Assembly: GCF_002211765.1 (NCBI RefSeq)
Contig: NZ_CP022133.1
Coordinates: forward strand, 1,984,001-2,048,000
Direction of reading: 5' to 3'
Length of the DNA: 64,000 bases
Source: Idiomarina piscisalsi
Lineage (GTDB): Bacteria > Pseudomonadota > Gammaproteobacteria > Enterobacterales > Alteromonadaceae
The first letter of the stretch is position 1. The number at the start of each line of letters is the position of its first letter. Below are positions 27,779 to 36,320 of the stretch, one piece after another. The notes beneath the pieces were generated by a model, which had not been told where the DNA came from, did no database searches, and worked only from the letters and a program-made list of their open reading frames with translations. Position numbers and translations under genes: made by a program.

Positions 27779-30700
27779 CTACCGGGCTTCCTGCATCTCT
27801 TTTTCCAGCCGTGAGGCTTCGTCAGCGCGCGGCTTAGTGAAGCGAGCTAACCAAAGGTAAAGTACCGGTGTTAGATAAAGGGTAAACAACGTTGCCAAAC
27901 CTAAACCGCCAAATACCACCCAACCAATGGAATTACGAGCCTCGGCACCGGCGCCAGCTGACAGTATCAACGGCAAGCCACCTAAAATGGTCGACACCAG
28001 AGTCATCATAATAGGGCGCAGGCGTATCAGCGCAGCTTCCTCTATGGCCTTGCGAACGCTAAGCCCACGGTCTCGCAATTGGTCCGCAAACTCCACCAGC
28101 AATACCGAGTTTTTAGCAAGCAGTCCTATCAACATGACCAGACCAATCTGTGAGTAGATATTCATAGACGTGCCCGTTAAGAACAGCGCATAAATAGCAG
28201 CAGCAATACCGAAAGGTACCGTCAGCATCACCACTACCGCACTGTTCACCGATTCAAACTGAGCCGCCAATACCAACAGAACGATCAAGAACGCGAGAAT
28301 GTACGTCATTGCCACTTCCTGAGAAGTATCCTCAAAGGTTGACGCTTCACCAAGAAACACCAGTCCCATACCATCTGGCAACACGTCCTGAGCGACAGCG
28401 CGCAGCTTCTCTACCGCTTCTGACATGGGCAGCTCTTCAGGCAAATCACCGTCTATCTCTATGGCACGTCGTTGCGCCTGCCGTTCGAGCTCTGCAGACA
28501 CACCCTCTTCAACAATTTCCGAAACACTGGAAATGGGCACTAAGCCGCCGTCACTTGAGGACACGTATAGGTTCTGCATGTCCTGCGGCGACTGGATGAT
28601 GTTATTGCGGGTGCGCAACATCACCGGAATCTGCTGGTCCCCCACATTTAGGTCTGCTACGTCATCGCCGTCTATCGCGGCTCGCAGGGTTGAGGAAATG
28701 TCGCTCAAGGACACACCCAGCTCGGCAGCCCGGCGCCGGTCAATCTTCACCCTTAACTGCGGCTGAGTCGGCTGATAAGAGACATTGAGGTTTCCCATTT
28801 CCGGCAGTCGCCGCTCAACTTCTGCGGTAAACTCACGCGCGACTTTAAAAATCTCATCGTAGTTTTCACCGGTAATCGCCATTTCAATGCCACCACCTTG
28901 CCCACGCAAGTTTAAGCTGTTGTCGCCAAAGGCTCGACCCGGCGCACCAGGCACCTGCCCCAGAGGCTCGCGCAAGTTTTCAATAATTTCCTGCTGACTA
29001 ATGTCGCGCTCTTCCCATGGCTTAAGGTTGGCACTGATGAAAACAATGTTTGGATCCCATTGCCCAACGACAGTGTAAATGGATTCTATGTCGCCGGTCT
29101 CTTTATACTGCAATAAAATCTCTTCTAATTGACGCGCTTGTCGATCCATAAATTTGACGCCAACGCCGTCTGGTCCGCGAGCAAAGACTCGTACAGCCCC
29201 ACGGTCTTCGTCAGGCATTAGCTCGCTGTCAATTTGATCGAATAACACCACACCACCGCCAGCGGCCAGTAATGACACGACACCGACGGCCCAGCTGGCA
29301 TTTAATGCTTTATGCAGCGTACGTCGGTAAAAGCCTTTAAATTTGTGACCGATGCCGGCAAAAACGTTACTTTTTCCTGCTGATTTTGGCAGACGCGCGG
29401 TAAAGGCCGGCACTAATGACAAAGCGACGAATGAAGAAATCACCACTGCGGCCGCTAGCACGCCACCAAACTCCCGGAAAAGTCGCCCGGCGGTTGACGG
29501 CAAGAACGCAATGGGCACAAATACCGCAACCAAAACTGCAGTTGTGGCAACCACCGCGAAAAATACCTCACGTGTTGCAATGACTGCGGCGGCCCGGCTG
29601 CCAAGCCCCATATTACGTCGACGTTGAATGTTTTCCGTCACAACAATCGCATCATCGACAATTAAGCCGGTTGCTAACACCAAGGCCAGCAATGTCAGTA
29701 TGTTCACGGAAAAGCCCATCAACCAAATAGCGGCAACGGCACCAAATAACGCCACGGGTATCGATAAAGCAGGAATAATGGTGGCCCGGAACGAACCAAT
29801 GAACACCCACAAAGTGCCAACCACCAACGCAATGGTTATCGCTAAAGTCGTGACCACTTCTGCAACCGACTTACGGATGAACTGCGCATCGTCATTCGTA
29901 ATGGTCATTTCCATATCCGGGAATCGGTCCCGCAAGCGCTCCAATACCTGAATGGCTTTGTCAGATATCTCAATCGTATTGGAGCCCGCCTGGCGGATAA
30001 CGCCCAACCCGACCACGGGCTTGCCGTCTAATCGCACAAAGCTGCCGGCATCAGAAGGAGCAAAATAGGCTTGTGCGACATCGCCAACACGAATGTCATC
30101 CTGAATAATGATGTTTTCAATCTGCTCTTCATTAATGGCGGTTGCATCGGCACGAATAATCAATCGTTGATCGGTCGATTTCAAACTGCCTGCCGGCACA
30201 TCAAAGGGCGCTTGTCGCAATGCATCGGCAACATCGGTCACCGAAATACCAAAGCTGACCAGCTTTAACGGATCCAAATCGACACGCATAACACGCTCGC
30301 GGTTACCATTTAACCGCACATCAGCGACACCGTTTATTGCCAGGAACTCTGGTGACAGATCGGTTTCCAAACGTCGAGTTAATTCAGCGAAACTCAACGT
30401 ATCACTACTCACCGCAATATCTAACACAGAACGCGCATCGTTATCGGCCTTACGCACGTTGATTTGTTCAACGTCATCGGGTAGCTCCCGACGCACCTGG
30501 TTGACAGCTTCACGCACCTCTGCCGCCACCACGTCCAAATCAACGCCAGGACTGAACTCAACCGATATACGCGCACTGTTTTCTTCGCTCTGAGAGTTAA
30601 TATTTTCCACGCCAGACACGCGCGCTGCAGCGCCTTCCAGAATACTGGTCACTTCGGCATCGACGGTTTCCGGAGCTCCCCCAGGCAACGTCGCGCTCAC

Positions 30701-30874
30701 ACCAACCACTGGTCGATCGACATCGGGCAGCTCACGAACTTCCACTCCCATAAGCGCCGCTACACCAGCGATAGCAATCAGAATATTGAGAACAACAATC
30801 AGTACCGGTCGGCGAATAGACACCGACGGTAAATCGTTCGTATCGGTATGCGTGTCGAGTTGCTTGTCAGACAT
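27779..30874 (-). CDS. RND-family efflux permease (HAE1 type)
   Basis: 1031 aa, the length of AcrB-like pumps. The first membrane helix is at about 24-45. The TM4 proton-relay pair is in LATGLIVDDAIVVTENI (two adjacent Asp). Two large periplasmic loops (about 45-330 and 550-870) form the porter and docking domains, with the second membrane half toward the C terminus (LIGLLAKNSVLLVEFA). It is an inner-membrane proton antiporter subunit exporting drugs or other amphiphiles. Its ATG overlaps the adaptor stop by one base (TAATG). No outer-membrane channel gene is adjacent, so a TolC encoded elsewhere is presumably used. Substrate unknown. Confidence 0.93.
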   Translation of the reverse strand: MSDKQLDTHTDTNDLPSVSIRRPVLIVVLNILIAIAGVAALMGVEVRELPDVDRPVVGVSATLPGGAPETVDAEVTSILEGAAARVSGVENINSQSEENSARISVEFSPGVDLDVVAAEVREAVNQVRRELPDDVEQINVRKADNDARSVLDIAVSSDTLSFAELTRRLETDLSPEFLAINGVADVRLNGNRERVMRVDLDPLKLVSFGISVTDVADALRQAPFDVPAGSLKSTDQRLIIRADATAINEEQIENIIIQDDIRVGDVAQAYFAPSDAGSFVRLDGKPVVGLGVIRQAGSNTIEISDKAIQVLERLRDRFPDMEMTITNDDAQFIRKSVAEVVTTLAITIALVVGTLWVFIGSFRATIIPALSIPVALFGAVAAIWLMGFSVNILTLLALVLATGLIVDDAIVVTENIQRRRNMGLGSRAAAVIATREVFFAVVATTAVLVAVFVPIAFLPSTAGRLFREFGGVLAAAVVISSFVALSLVPAFTARLPKSAGKSNVFAGIGHKFKGFYRRTLHKALNASWAVGVVSLLAAGGGVVLFDQIDSELMPDEDRGAVRVFARGPDGVGVKFMDRQARQLEEILLQYKETGDIESIYTVVGQWDPNIVFISANLKPWEERDISQQEIIENLREPLGQVPGAPGRAFGDNSLNLRGQGGGIEMAITGENYDEIFKVAREFTAEVERRLPEMGNLNVSYQPTQPQLRVKIDRRRAAELGVSLSDISSTLRAAIDGDDVADLNVGDQQIPVMLRTRNNIIQSPQDMQNLYVSSSDGGLVPISSVSEIVEEGVSAELERQAQRRAIEIDGDLPEELPMSEAVEKLRAVAQDVLPDGMGLVFLGEASTFEDTSQEVAMTYILAFLIVLLVLAAQFESVNSAVVVMLTVPFGIAAAIYALFLTGTSMNIYSQIGLVMLIGLLAKNSVLLVEFADQLRDRGLSVRKAIEEAALIRLRPIMMTLVSTILGGLPLILSAGAGAEARNSIGWVVFGGLGLATLFTLYLTPVLYLWLARFTKPRADEASRLEKEMQEAR

Positions 30875-31932
30875 TATTCGCTTAACTCCCCAGTGCCGTC
30901 GAGAGTCGTGCGGTCAAACTTGATGGGTTGTCCGTCGCGCAGGCTCTGCACGCCCTCGACAATCAGCAAATCGTCTCGCTGAATATTGCCGGAAACCAAC
31001 ACTCTGCCCGCTAAACGTTGTTCAATTTGCACTTCCACACGTTTTGCATTTTTACCGTCAACAATCCATACGAACGGACTGTTCACGCCCCATGACAATG
31101 CCGCCTCGGGAATAGACGCAAACTCCTGTCCTGCTAGCGAAATAGAGGTTCGGAAACTGGTGCCAGGCAGAAAGTCATCATTTTCATTATTGATTCGTGC
31201 ACGCGCACGATACATGCGAGTCTGCGGATCAATTCGGGAGTCCAATTCGACGATTTCTGCCGTCACAGGCTGTCCTGAGTAACGCCAGGGTTGTACCTTT
31301 AGCTCTGCGCCTTCACCTAATAGCGATACCGCCGCTTCAGGGATCTTAAAATCAATTAATAGCGAAGAACGATCATCCAGCGTGGCGATAGCGGTCTGCT
31401 CGTCAATGCGATCGCCAACCTCAACATCGGTAATACCGATAACACCTTCAAAGGGCGCGCGAATGAAGCGATCTTCTAATTCAATTTTGGCATTTTCCAG
31501 CTCTACGCGCGCCAAGTCCCTGAGTAAAATTGCGTTGTCGAGTTCAGACTCTGGCACGGCCCCGCGCTCAAAGCTCGAGCGTAAACGCTCAACGGTGCGC
31601 TGCGCATCCCGCAGGTTAATCTGTGCTTGCTCGAGTGCCACTTTTTGTCGTCTTGCATCCAACTCAACTAAAAGCTCACCTTCTTCCACTACTTCGCCTG
31701 GCTCAAAATGCACTGCGACCACCCGGTCACCCACCGCCGGATAAATAGTGATAGAACGTGCCGCCTCAGCCGTTCCTACCGCTTCCACTCGGTTTTTCTC
31801 CTGTTCAAACTGAACAGGCTCAACAATCACCAAAGTTTCTCGAGGACCAAATTGTTGGGCTTGCGTAGGCGCTGCACTTACATAAGCGCCCAGACACAAA
31901 CTGAATACAGCTATCGACAAAAAATGCTTCAT
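30874..31932 (-). CDS. RND efflux periplasmic adaptor (membrane-fusion protein)
   Basis: 352 aa. A signal peptide (AVFSLCLGAYVSAAPTQAQ) without a lipobox is followed by a lipoyl half-motif (VGDRVVAVHFEPGEVVEEGE), a helical hairpin (about 90-140), a second lipoyl half, a beta-barrel and a membrane-proximal domain, the standard HlyD/AcrA-like order. It bridges the RND permease and the outer-membrane channel. GGAG lies about 13 bases upstream of the ATG and directly follows the azurin terminator T-run. Confidence 0.92.
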   Translation of the reverse strand: MKHFLSIAVFSLCLGAYVSAAPTQAQQFGPRETLVIVEPVQFEQEKNRVEAVGTAEAARSITIYPAVGDRVVAVHFEPGEVVEEGELLVELDARRQKVALEQAQINLRDAQRTVERLRSSFERGAVPESELDNAILLRDLARVELENAKIELEDRFIRAPFEGVIGITDVEVGDRIDEQTAIATLDDRSSLLIDFKIPEAAVSLLGEGAELKVQPWRYSGQPVTAEIVELDSRIDPQTRMYRARARINNENDDFLPGTSFRTSISLAGQEFASIPEAALSWGVNSPFVWIVDGKNAKRVEVQIEQRLAGRVLVSGNIQRDDLLIVEGVQSLRDGQPIKFDRTTLDGTGELSE

Positions 31933-31949
31933 AAACTTCGGTTAACTCC

Positions 31950-31976
31950 AAAAAAACTGCAGCCCAGTGGCTGCAG
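31950..31976 (-). terminator. Azurin rho-independent terminator in the adaptor leader
   Basis: A perfect 8-bp stem, CTGCAGCC-CAGT-GGCTGCAG (31957-31976), is followed on the minus strand by a run of T. It sits between the azurin stop (32017) and the adaptor start (31932). The T-run runs directly into the adaptor GGAG, so any read-through links azurin and efflux expression. Confidence 0.8.
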
Positions 31977-32016
31977 CTGTATCATCTCATCGTGTTGGTC
32001 ACTCTGCTATTAACAA

Positions 32017-32463
32017 TTATTTAATAGAGAATGTACCTTGCATAATCGCTGAGTGACCCGGGAAGGTACAATAGAACTTGTACTCACCGTCAGCACTCAT
32101 TCCGTCTGTCGAGAAAGTAACAGATGTTTGTTCACCACCACCGATGACGTCTGTTGACGCAATCACCGCATCAGAGTCTGGTACGTAGTTACTTTCTAAA
32201 CCAGCCGACATACCCTGCTGAACAATCGACTGCATGTCACTCGCTTCACTTAATACCCAGTTGTGACCCATGACTTTTTTACCCAACTTACCCGAGTGGG
32301 TCAGAGTTAAAGTCACTTCGCTACAACTTGCCGGAACAGACAGTTCCTTTTTATCAAATCTCATGTTGTCGTTACTATCTATAGTCAGCTCACATTCGTT
32401 GGCTTGCGCTGCGTTTGCGACAAACAACAATGAACCTGCTAATAGGGACAAAATATAACGCAT
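32017..32463 (-). CDS. azu: Azurin (type 1 blue-copper protein)
   Basis: 148 aa with a signal peptide cut after about residue 21. All copper ligands of azurin are present: His67 (MGHNWV), Cys132 (FYCTFPGHSAIM), His137 and axial Met141. The Cys24-Cys47 disulphide pair is also kept. It is a periplasmic single-electron carrier. The sequence resembles Pseudomonas azurin along its full length. It is divergent from the PLP enzyme and has its own terminator. A copper ATPase lies about 4 kb away, but there is no operon link. Confidence 0.96.
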   Translation of the reverse strand: MRYILSLLAGSLLFVANAAQANECELTIDSNDNMRFDKKELSVPASCSEVTLTLTHSGKLGKKVMGHNWVLSEASDMQSIVQQGMSAGLESNYVPDSDAVIASTDVIGGGEQTSVTFSTDGMSADGEYKFYCTFPGHSAIMQGTFSIK

Positions 32464-32586
32464 TACAATACTCCTTCATGTAGGATGAAACGAACTACTT
32501 CCTTATACGCAACATCTCGCATTAGGATTACTTTAAACGAGATAGTTACCGTATTCTTTGTTATGAGAACCTGTAACGAGAAGTCT

Positions 32587-33738
32587 ATGACAAAAACACT
32601 TTTTTCATCACAGTCTGTGCTCGCACAAGGTGGAACCAATAAACACATTCACGATGTATCTATTATCCCACCAGTATACACATCAACCACCTATCTTCGC
32701 GACAGTGATAATCAGTACCGGTCTGGTTTGGTGTATTCCAGAGCTGACAACCCGACGTATCGCCCTGCTGAATTATTGTTGGCAGAGCTTGAAAACGCAG
32801 CCGATGCTCGCTTGTTCGCCTCTGGTATGGCGGCCGCAACCGCGGTCTTTCAAGCCTTAAAACCCGGTGACTCCATTATAGCACCTCAGGTGATGTACTG
32901 GGCGCTGCGCCAGTGGTTGAAAACCTTTGGCCAGGACGCCGGGCTGCATATACGCTTTGTAGACACGAGTAACCTTGAAGAGTTGCAAAAAGCGGTCGAT
33001 GAAAAAGCGCCAACCTTAATATGGCTGGAAACGCCCGGGAATCCACTTTGGACAGTCACCGATATAGAAGCGGTGTCGGCTATCGCAAAAAATTGCGGGG
33101 CGCTATTAGCGGTAGACTCAACCGTTGCCACCCCGTTACTGACCAAACCACTGGATTTGGGCGCTGATATTGTCATGCATTCAGCCACCAAATATTTAAA
33201 CGGCCATTCTGATGTTATTTCCGGCGCGTTAGCGACGCGGGAAAACAGCCCGTTTTGGCAACGATTAGTCGCAATTCGTGGGCAAAATGGCGCGGTTCCC
33301 AGTCCTCACGATGCGTCGCAACTGCTGCGCGGCATGCGGACCTTATTTTTACGAGTTCGCGAGAGTTGTCAGAATGCGCTGTACATTGCTGAACAGTTGG
33401 AGCTGCATCCTCAAGTCACCGAGGTGCTCTATCCTGGGCTGAAAAGCTTTGTCGGGCATGAGGTTGCGGTTAAACAAATGCACGGCGGTTTTGGTGGGAT
33501 GCTTTCGATTCGCCTGGCAGGTGGCGAGCAAGCGGCCATTGCCGTTGCCGCAAAAACTCAGCTGTGGCATCGGGCCACGTCATTAGGTGGCGTCGAAAGC
33601 TTAATTGAGCACCGCGCCAGCATTGAAGGGCCGGATACACCGGTACCCTCTGATTTATTACGTTTATCCGTGGGAATTGAAAGTGCCGATGACCTGTTAG
33701 CTGATTTACAACAGGCCATCGACAAAGCGCACGCTTAA
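32587..33738 (+). CDS. metC: Cys/Met metabolism PLP-dependent enzyme, probable cystathionine beta-lyase
   Basis: About 383 aa from ATG 32587 (GAGAAG upstream). A longer reading from 32485 would extend into the azurin promoter and is not family-like. Fold-type I PLP enzyme: the Schiff-base lysine is in [14 protein letters not shown] (about 205), the phosphate-binding [14 protein letters not shown] loop near 80, and [14 protein letters not shown] near the C terminus. Members act on cystathionine or related thioethers (beta-lyase, gamma-synthase or gamma-lyase). [11 protein letters not shown] and the RHPAS-like C-terminal motif do not settle which. It converges on maeA with a 4-bp overlap. Confidence 0.83.
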   Translation: MTKTLFSSQSVLAQGGTNKHIHDVSIIPPVYTSTTYLRDSDNQYRSGLVYSRADNPTYRPAELLLAELENAADARLFASGMAAATAVFQALKPGDSIIAPQVMYWALRQWLKTFGQDAGLHIRFVDTSNLEELQKAVDEKAPTLIWLETPGNPLWTVTDIEAVSAIAKNCGALLAVDSTVATPLLTKPLDLGADIVMHSATKYLNGHSDVISGALATRENSPFWQRLVAIRGQNGAVPSPHDASQLLRGMRTLFLRVRESCQNALYIAEQLELHPQVTEVLYPGLKSFVGHEVAVKQMHGGFGGMLSIRLAGGEQAAIAVAAKTQLWHRATSLGGVESLIEHRASIEGPDTPVPSDLLRLSVGIESADDLLADLQQAIDKAHA

Positions 33739-35423
33739 ATGCTGACGCGCTTGTAGAAGCGATACTCCGGTTTCCAGAAGTTGTTGTCGATGCGCTCACG
33801 CAGCGTGTCGTCATCAATTTCAAGTGCCAGGCCTTCCTGCTGAGCCACTTTACCCACCGCAAAAGCAATGTCTTTGCTGAGTTGGGTTAAGTCGTTGAAC
33901 GCCGGTAACAAGGCGTCACCTTTGCCGTTAGCGCTCGGTGAAGCCGCAGCCAATGTCTTGCTGGCAACACGAAGCATCTCATCACTAACACGGTTAGCTT
34001 TGACCGATAAGACACCCAGCCCAATGCCAGGGAATATATAACTGTTATTGCACTGCGCTATTGGATAGACCTGACCGTCGTACTCAACCTTGCCAAACGG
34101 GCTACCGGTCGCCACAATCGCTTTGCCCTTTGTCCATTTCAGAACATCGGCCGGATGCGCCTCTACGTGTTTCGACGGATTACTTAATGGAAAGATAATC
34201 GGCCGCTCGACATTTTTCGCCATGGCTTCAATAACTTGTTCCGTAAACAAGCCCGCCTGCCCCGACACACCAATCAAGATGTCAGGTTCAGCACAATGCA
34301 TGACATCCAGCAACGACGGATAATCGCCACTGTACTCCCAGTCATTCAGGTCGGCAGTTTTTTGCGCTAATGCCTGCTGGAAGTCGCGCAGCCCGTCCAT
34401 AGTGTCCATGACCAGACCGTAACGATCCACCATGAAAATTTGTTTCTTCGCCTGCTCTTCGGTTAAACCTTCCGCCGTCATCTGAATCATGACCTGCTCG
34501 GCAATACCACAGCCTGCTGAACCGGCGCCGACAAATACTACTTTCTGCTCGCTCAGCTTTTTACCCTTTTGACGGCAAGCGGCTAATAGTGTGCCGACGG
34601 TAACTGACGCAGTGCCCTGAATGTCGTCGTTAAAGCAGCAGACTTCGTCGCGATAACGGCGCAGCAGAGGCATTGCGTTCGGCTGCGCAAAGTCCTCAAA
34701 CTGAAGCATCACGCCTGGCCAGCGCTTAGTGACCGCTTTGATGAATTTGTCGAGGAACTCATCGTATTCTTCCTGACCGATACGCTTGTGCCGCGCGCCC
34801 ATGTACATGGGGTCTTCTAATAACTTTTCATTGTTGGTGCCCACATCCAACATAACGGGCAGCGTGTACGCCGGGCTGATGCCACCACAGGCGGTATAAA
34901 GCGACAGTTTGCCAATCGGAATGCCCATGCCGCCAATACCCTGGTCGCCTAAGCCCAGAATACGTTCACCGTCGGTAACAACAATGACCTTCACCTTCTG
35001 CTTAGTCGCATTGCGCAGAATATCATCCAACTGGTCACGTTCTGAATACGAAATGAACAAGCCCCGCGAACTGCGGTAAATATCCGAAAACTTCTCACAA
35101 GCATCACCCACGGTTGGGGTGTAGATAATCGGCATCATCTCTTCCAGATGATCGGTCAATAAGCGGTAGAACAGGGTTTCATTGTTGTCCTGAATAGCCC
35201 GCAGATAAATGTGCTTATTAATGGGCGTTTCAAAACTTTTGTACTGCATGTACGCACGCTCAGCCTGCTCTTCAATGCTTTCGTAGCGAGGCGGCAACAA
35301 ACCGGTCAGGTTAAACGCCGCGCGCTCTTCCTTACTGAACGCACTGCCTTTGTTCAACAGCGGGGTTTCCAACAAATTCGGACCAGAATAGGGAATATAA
35401 AGCGGACGCTGCGTCTGCGGCAT
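33735..35423 (-). CDS. maeA: NAD-dependent malic enzyme (oxaloacetate-decarboxylating)
   Basis: 562 aa, the large-subunit type like E. coli MaeA/SfcA. It oxidatively decarboxylates malate to pyruvate. The malate-binding stretch [14 protein letters not shown] (about 100), [20 protein letters not shown] near 245, and the Rossmann loop [15 protein letters not shown] near 300 are clear. Supplies pyruvate when cells grow through the glyoxylate bypass or on amino acids. It overlaps the metC 3' end by 4 bp tail to tail. Confidence 0.95.
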   Translation of the reverse strand: MPQTQRPLYIPYSGPNLLETPLLNKGSAFSKEERAAFNLTGLLPPRYESIEEQAERAYMQYKSFETPINKHIYLRAIQDNNETLFYRLLTDHLEEMMPIIYTPTVGDACEKFSDIYRSSRGLFISYSERDQLDDILRNATKQKVKVIVVTDGERILGLGDQGIGGMGIPIGKLSLYTACGGISPAYTLPVMLDVGTNNEKLLEDPMYMGARHKRIGQEEYDEFLDKFIKAVTKRWPGVMLQFEDFAQPNAMPLLRRYRDEVCCFNDDIQGTASVTVGTLLAACRQKGKKLSEQKVVFVGAGSAGCGIAEQVMIQMTAEGLTEEQAKKQIFMVDRYGLVMDTMDGLRDFQQALAQKTADLNDWEYSGDYPSLLDVMHCAEPDILIGVSGQAGLFTEQVIEAMAKNVERPIIFPLSNPSKHVEAHPADVLKWTKGKAIVATGSPFGKVEYDGQVYPIAQCNNSYIFPGIGLGVLSVKANRVSDEMLRVASKTLAAASPSANGKGDALLPAFNDLTQLSKDIAFAVGKVAQQEGLALEIDDDTLRERIDNNFWKPEYRFYKRVSI

Positions 35424-35464
35424 AAGTACAAACTCCTGAAAGCCAAAGTAGTATTTAGTTTAAC

Positions 35465-35486
35465 GTAGCCTGACATTCATGTCAGG
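35465..35486 (+). repeat. Single GTAG-type REP element
   Basis: GTAG followed by CCTGACAT-TC-ATGTCAGG, the same head and stem start as the elements at 27714, 47926 and 63011. It sits in the murI-maeA gap. Confidence 0.7.
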
Positions 35487-35506
35487 TGAGATATCGACGA
35501 AAACAC

Positions 35507-35561
35507 GAGTGCTGAGGTTATCAAGGGCGTCCCCCGCATGAGCCTTTCAACTTCAGTACTC
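35507..35561. other. Imperfect long hairpin downstream of murI
   Basis: Outer arms 35507-35519 and 35549-35561 pair over 13 positions (two G-T pairs). An inner stem (AAGGGC at 35523-35528 with GCCTTT at 35542-35547) encloses a C-rich loop. No clear T-tract. It may act as the murI terminator, or be a degenerate relative of the nested elements found at 40-44 kb. Confidence 0.45.
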
Positions 35562-35567
35562 ATTCAA

Positions 35568-36314
35568 CTACAGCTTCAGGCCCCAACGGGTGGCGGTACG
35601 TTTGACGGCATCGACGTTTTCGGTAGCGATAATGTTCAGAGGGGTGGTTTCGAACTGGGCGCTTAAGTCCAGGTGTTGCTTCAACCACGACAGCATAGCC
35701 TCGCCGGAATGGATCGTTTTGGCGCCGTTGAAGTAGTCAGAAATACTCTCGGCAATCAGCGGAAAGTGCGTACAGCCGAGCAACACCACGTCAGGCTTTT
35801 CAAGCTTGCTGAAATAATGCTTAAAAGTTTCCTGCAGTATCGGCCCGTCGTAAAGCTCTTCTTCGACAATAGGCACAAACAACGGCGTCGGCATGGCGTC
35901 TACTTGGTTGTAACCTAACGCCTGTATCTCGTGCTGATAGGCACCGGAGTTTATTGTTGAGCGCGTGGCAATAACCAGTACGCGGGCGTTGGTATCAACG
36001 TCTTGCAATTGTTGCAGCGCCATAACACCCGGCTCCAGTACGCCGTACACTGGTTTATTAGAGAATTTTTGCATTTGCTCAAGCGCGGTCACACTCACGG
36101 TATTACAGGCGACGACCAGACAATCGACATCGGCGCCGTTAAAAAACTCGACGGCTTCCAACGCATAGCGCGTTACCGTATTGCTGTCCTTACTGCCGTA
36201 TGGCACCCGTGCGGTGTCGCCGTAATACAGCAACTCGCTAAAACAACCGCTTTGCTGCAATGAGCGAGCTACGGTTAAACCACCCACACCACTATCAAAA
36301 ACGCCGACTTTCAT
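35568..36314 (-). CDS. murI: Glutamate racemase
   Basis: 248 aa, slightly short for the family. It interconverts L- and D-glutamate for peptidoglycan. The catalytic Asp region FDSGVGGLTVARSL (from residue 6), the first cysteine in ACNTVS (near 70) and the second in LGCTHFPLIA (near 180) are all kept. It follows copA by 6 bp on the same strand and could be co-transcribed with it. Confidence 0.95.
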   Translation of the reverse strand: MKVGVFDSGVGGLTVARSLQQSGCFSELLYYGDTARVPYGSKDSNTVTRYALEAVEFFNGADVDCLVVACNTVSVTALEQMQKFSNKPVYGVLEPGVMALQQLQDVDTNARVLVIATRSTINSGAYQHEIQALGYNQVDAMPTPLFVPIVEEELYDGPILQETFKHYFSKLEKPDVVLLGCTHFPLIAESISDYFNGAKTIHSGEAMLSWLKQHLDLSAQFETTPLNIIATENVDAVKRTATRWGLKL

Positions 36315-36320
36315 GTCTGT

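Noticed and set aside
32485..32586. N-terminal extension of the PLP enzyme
   Set aside because: The 34 extra residues do not resemble the family and overlap the azurin promoter side; ATG 32587 has a better upstream signal.
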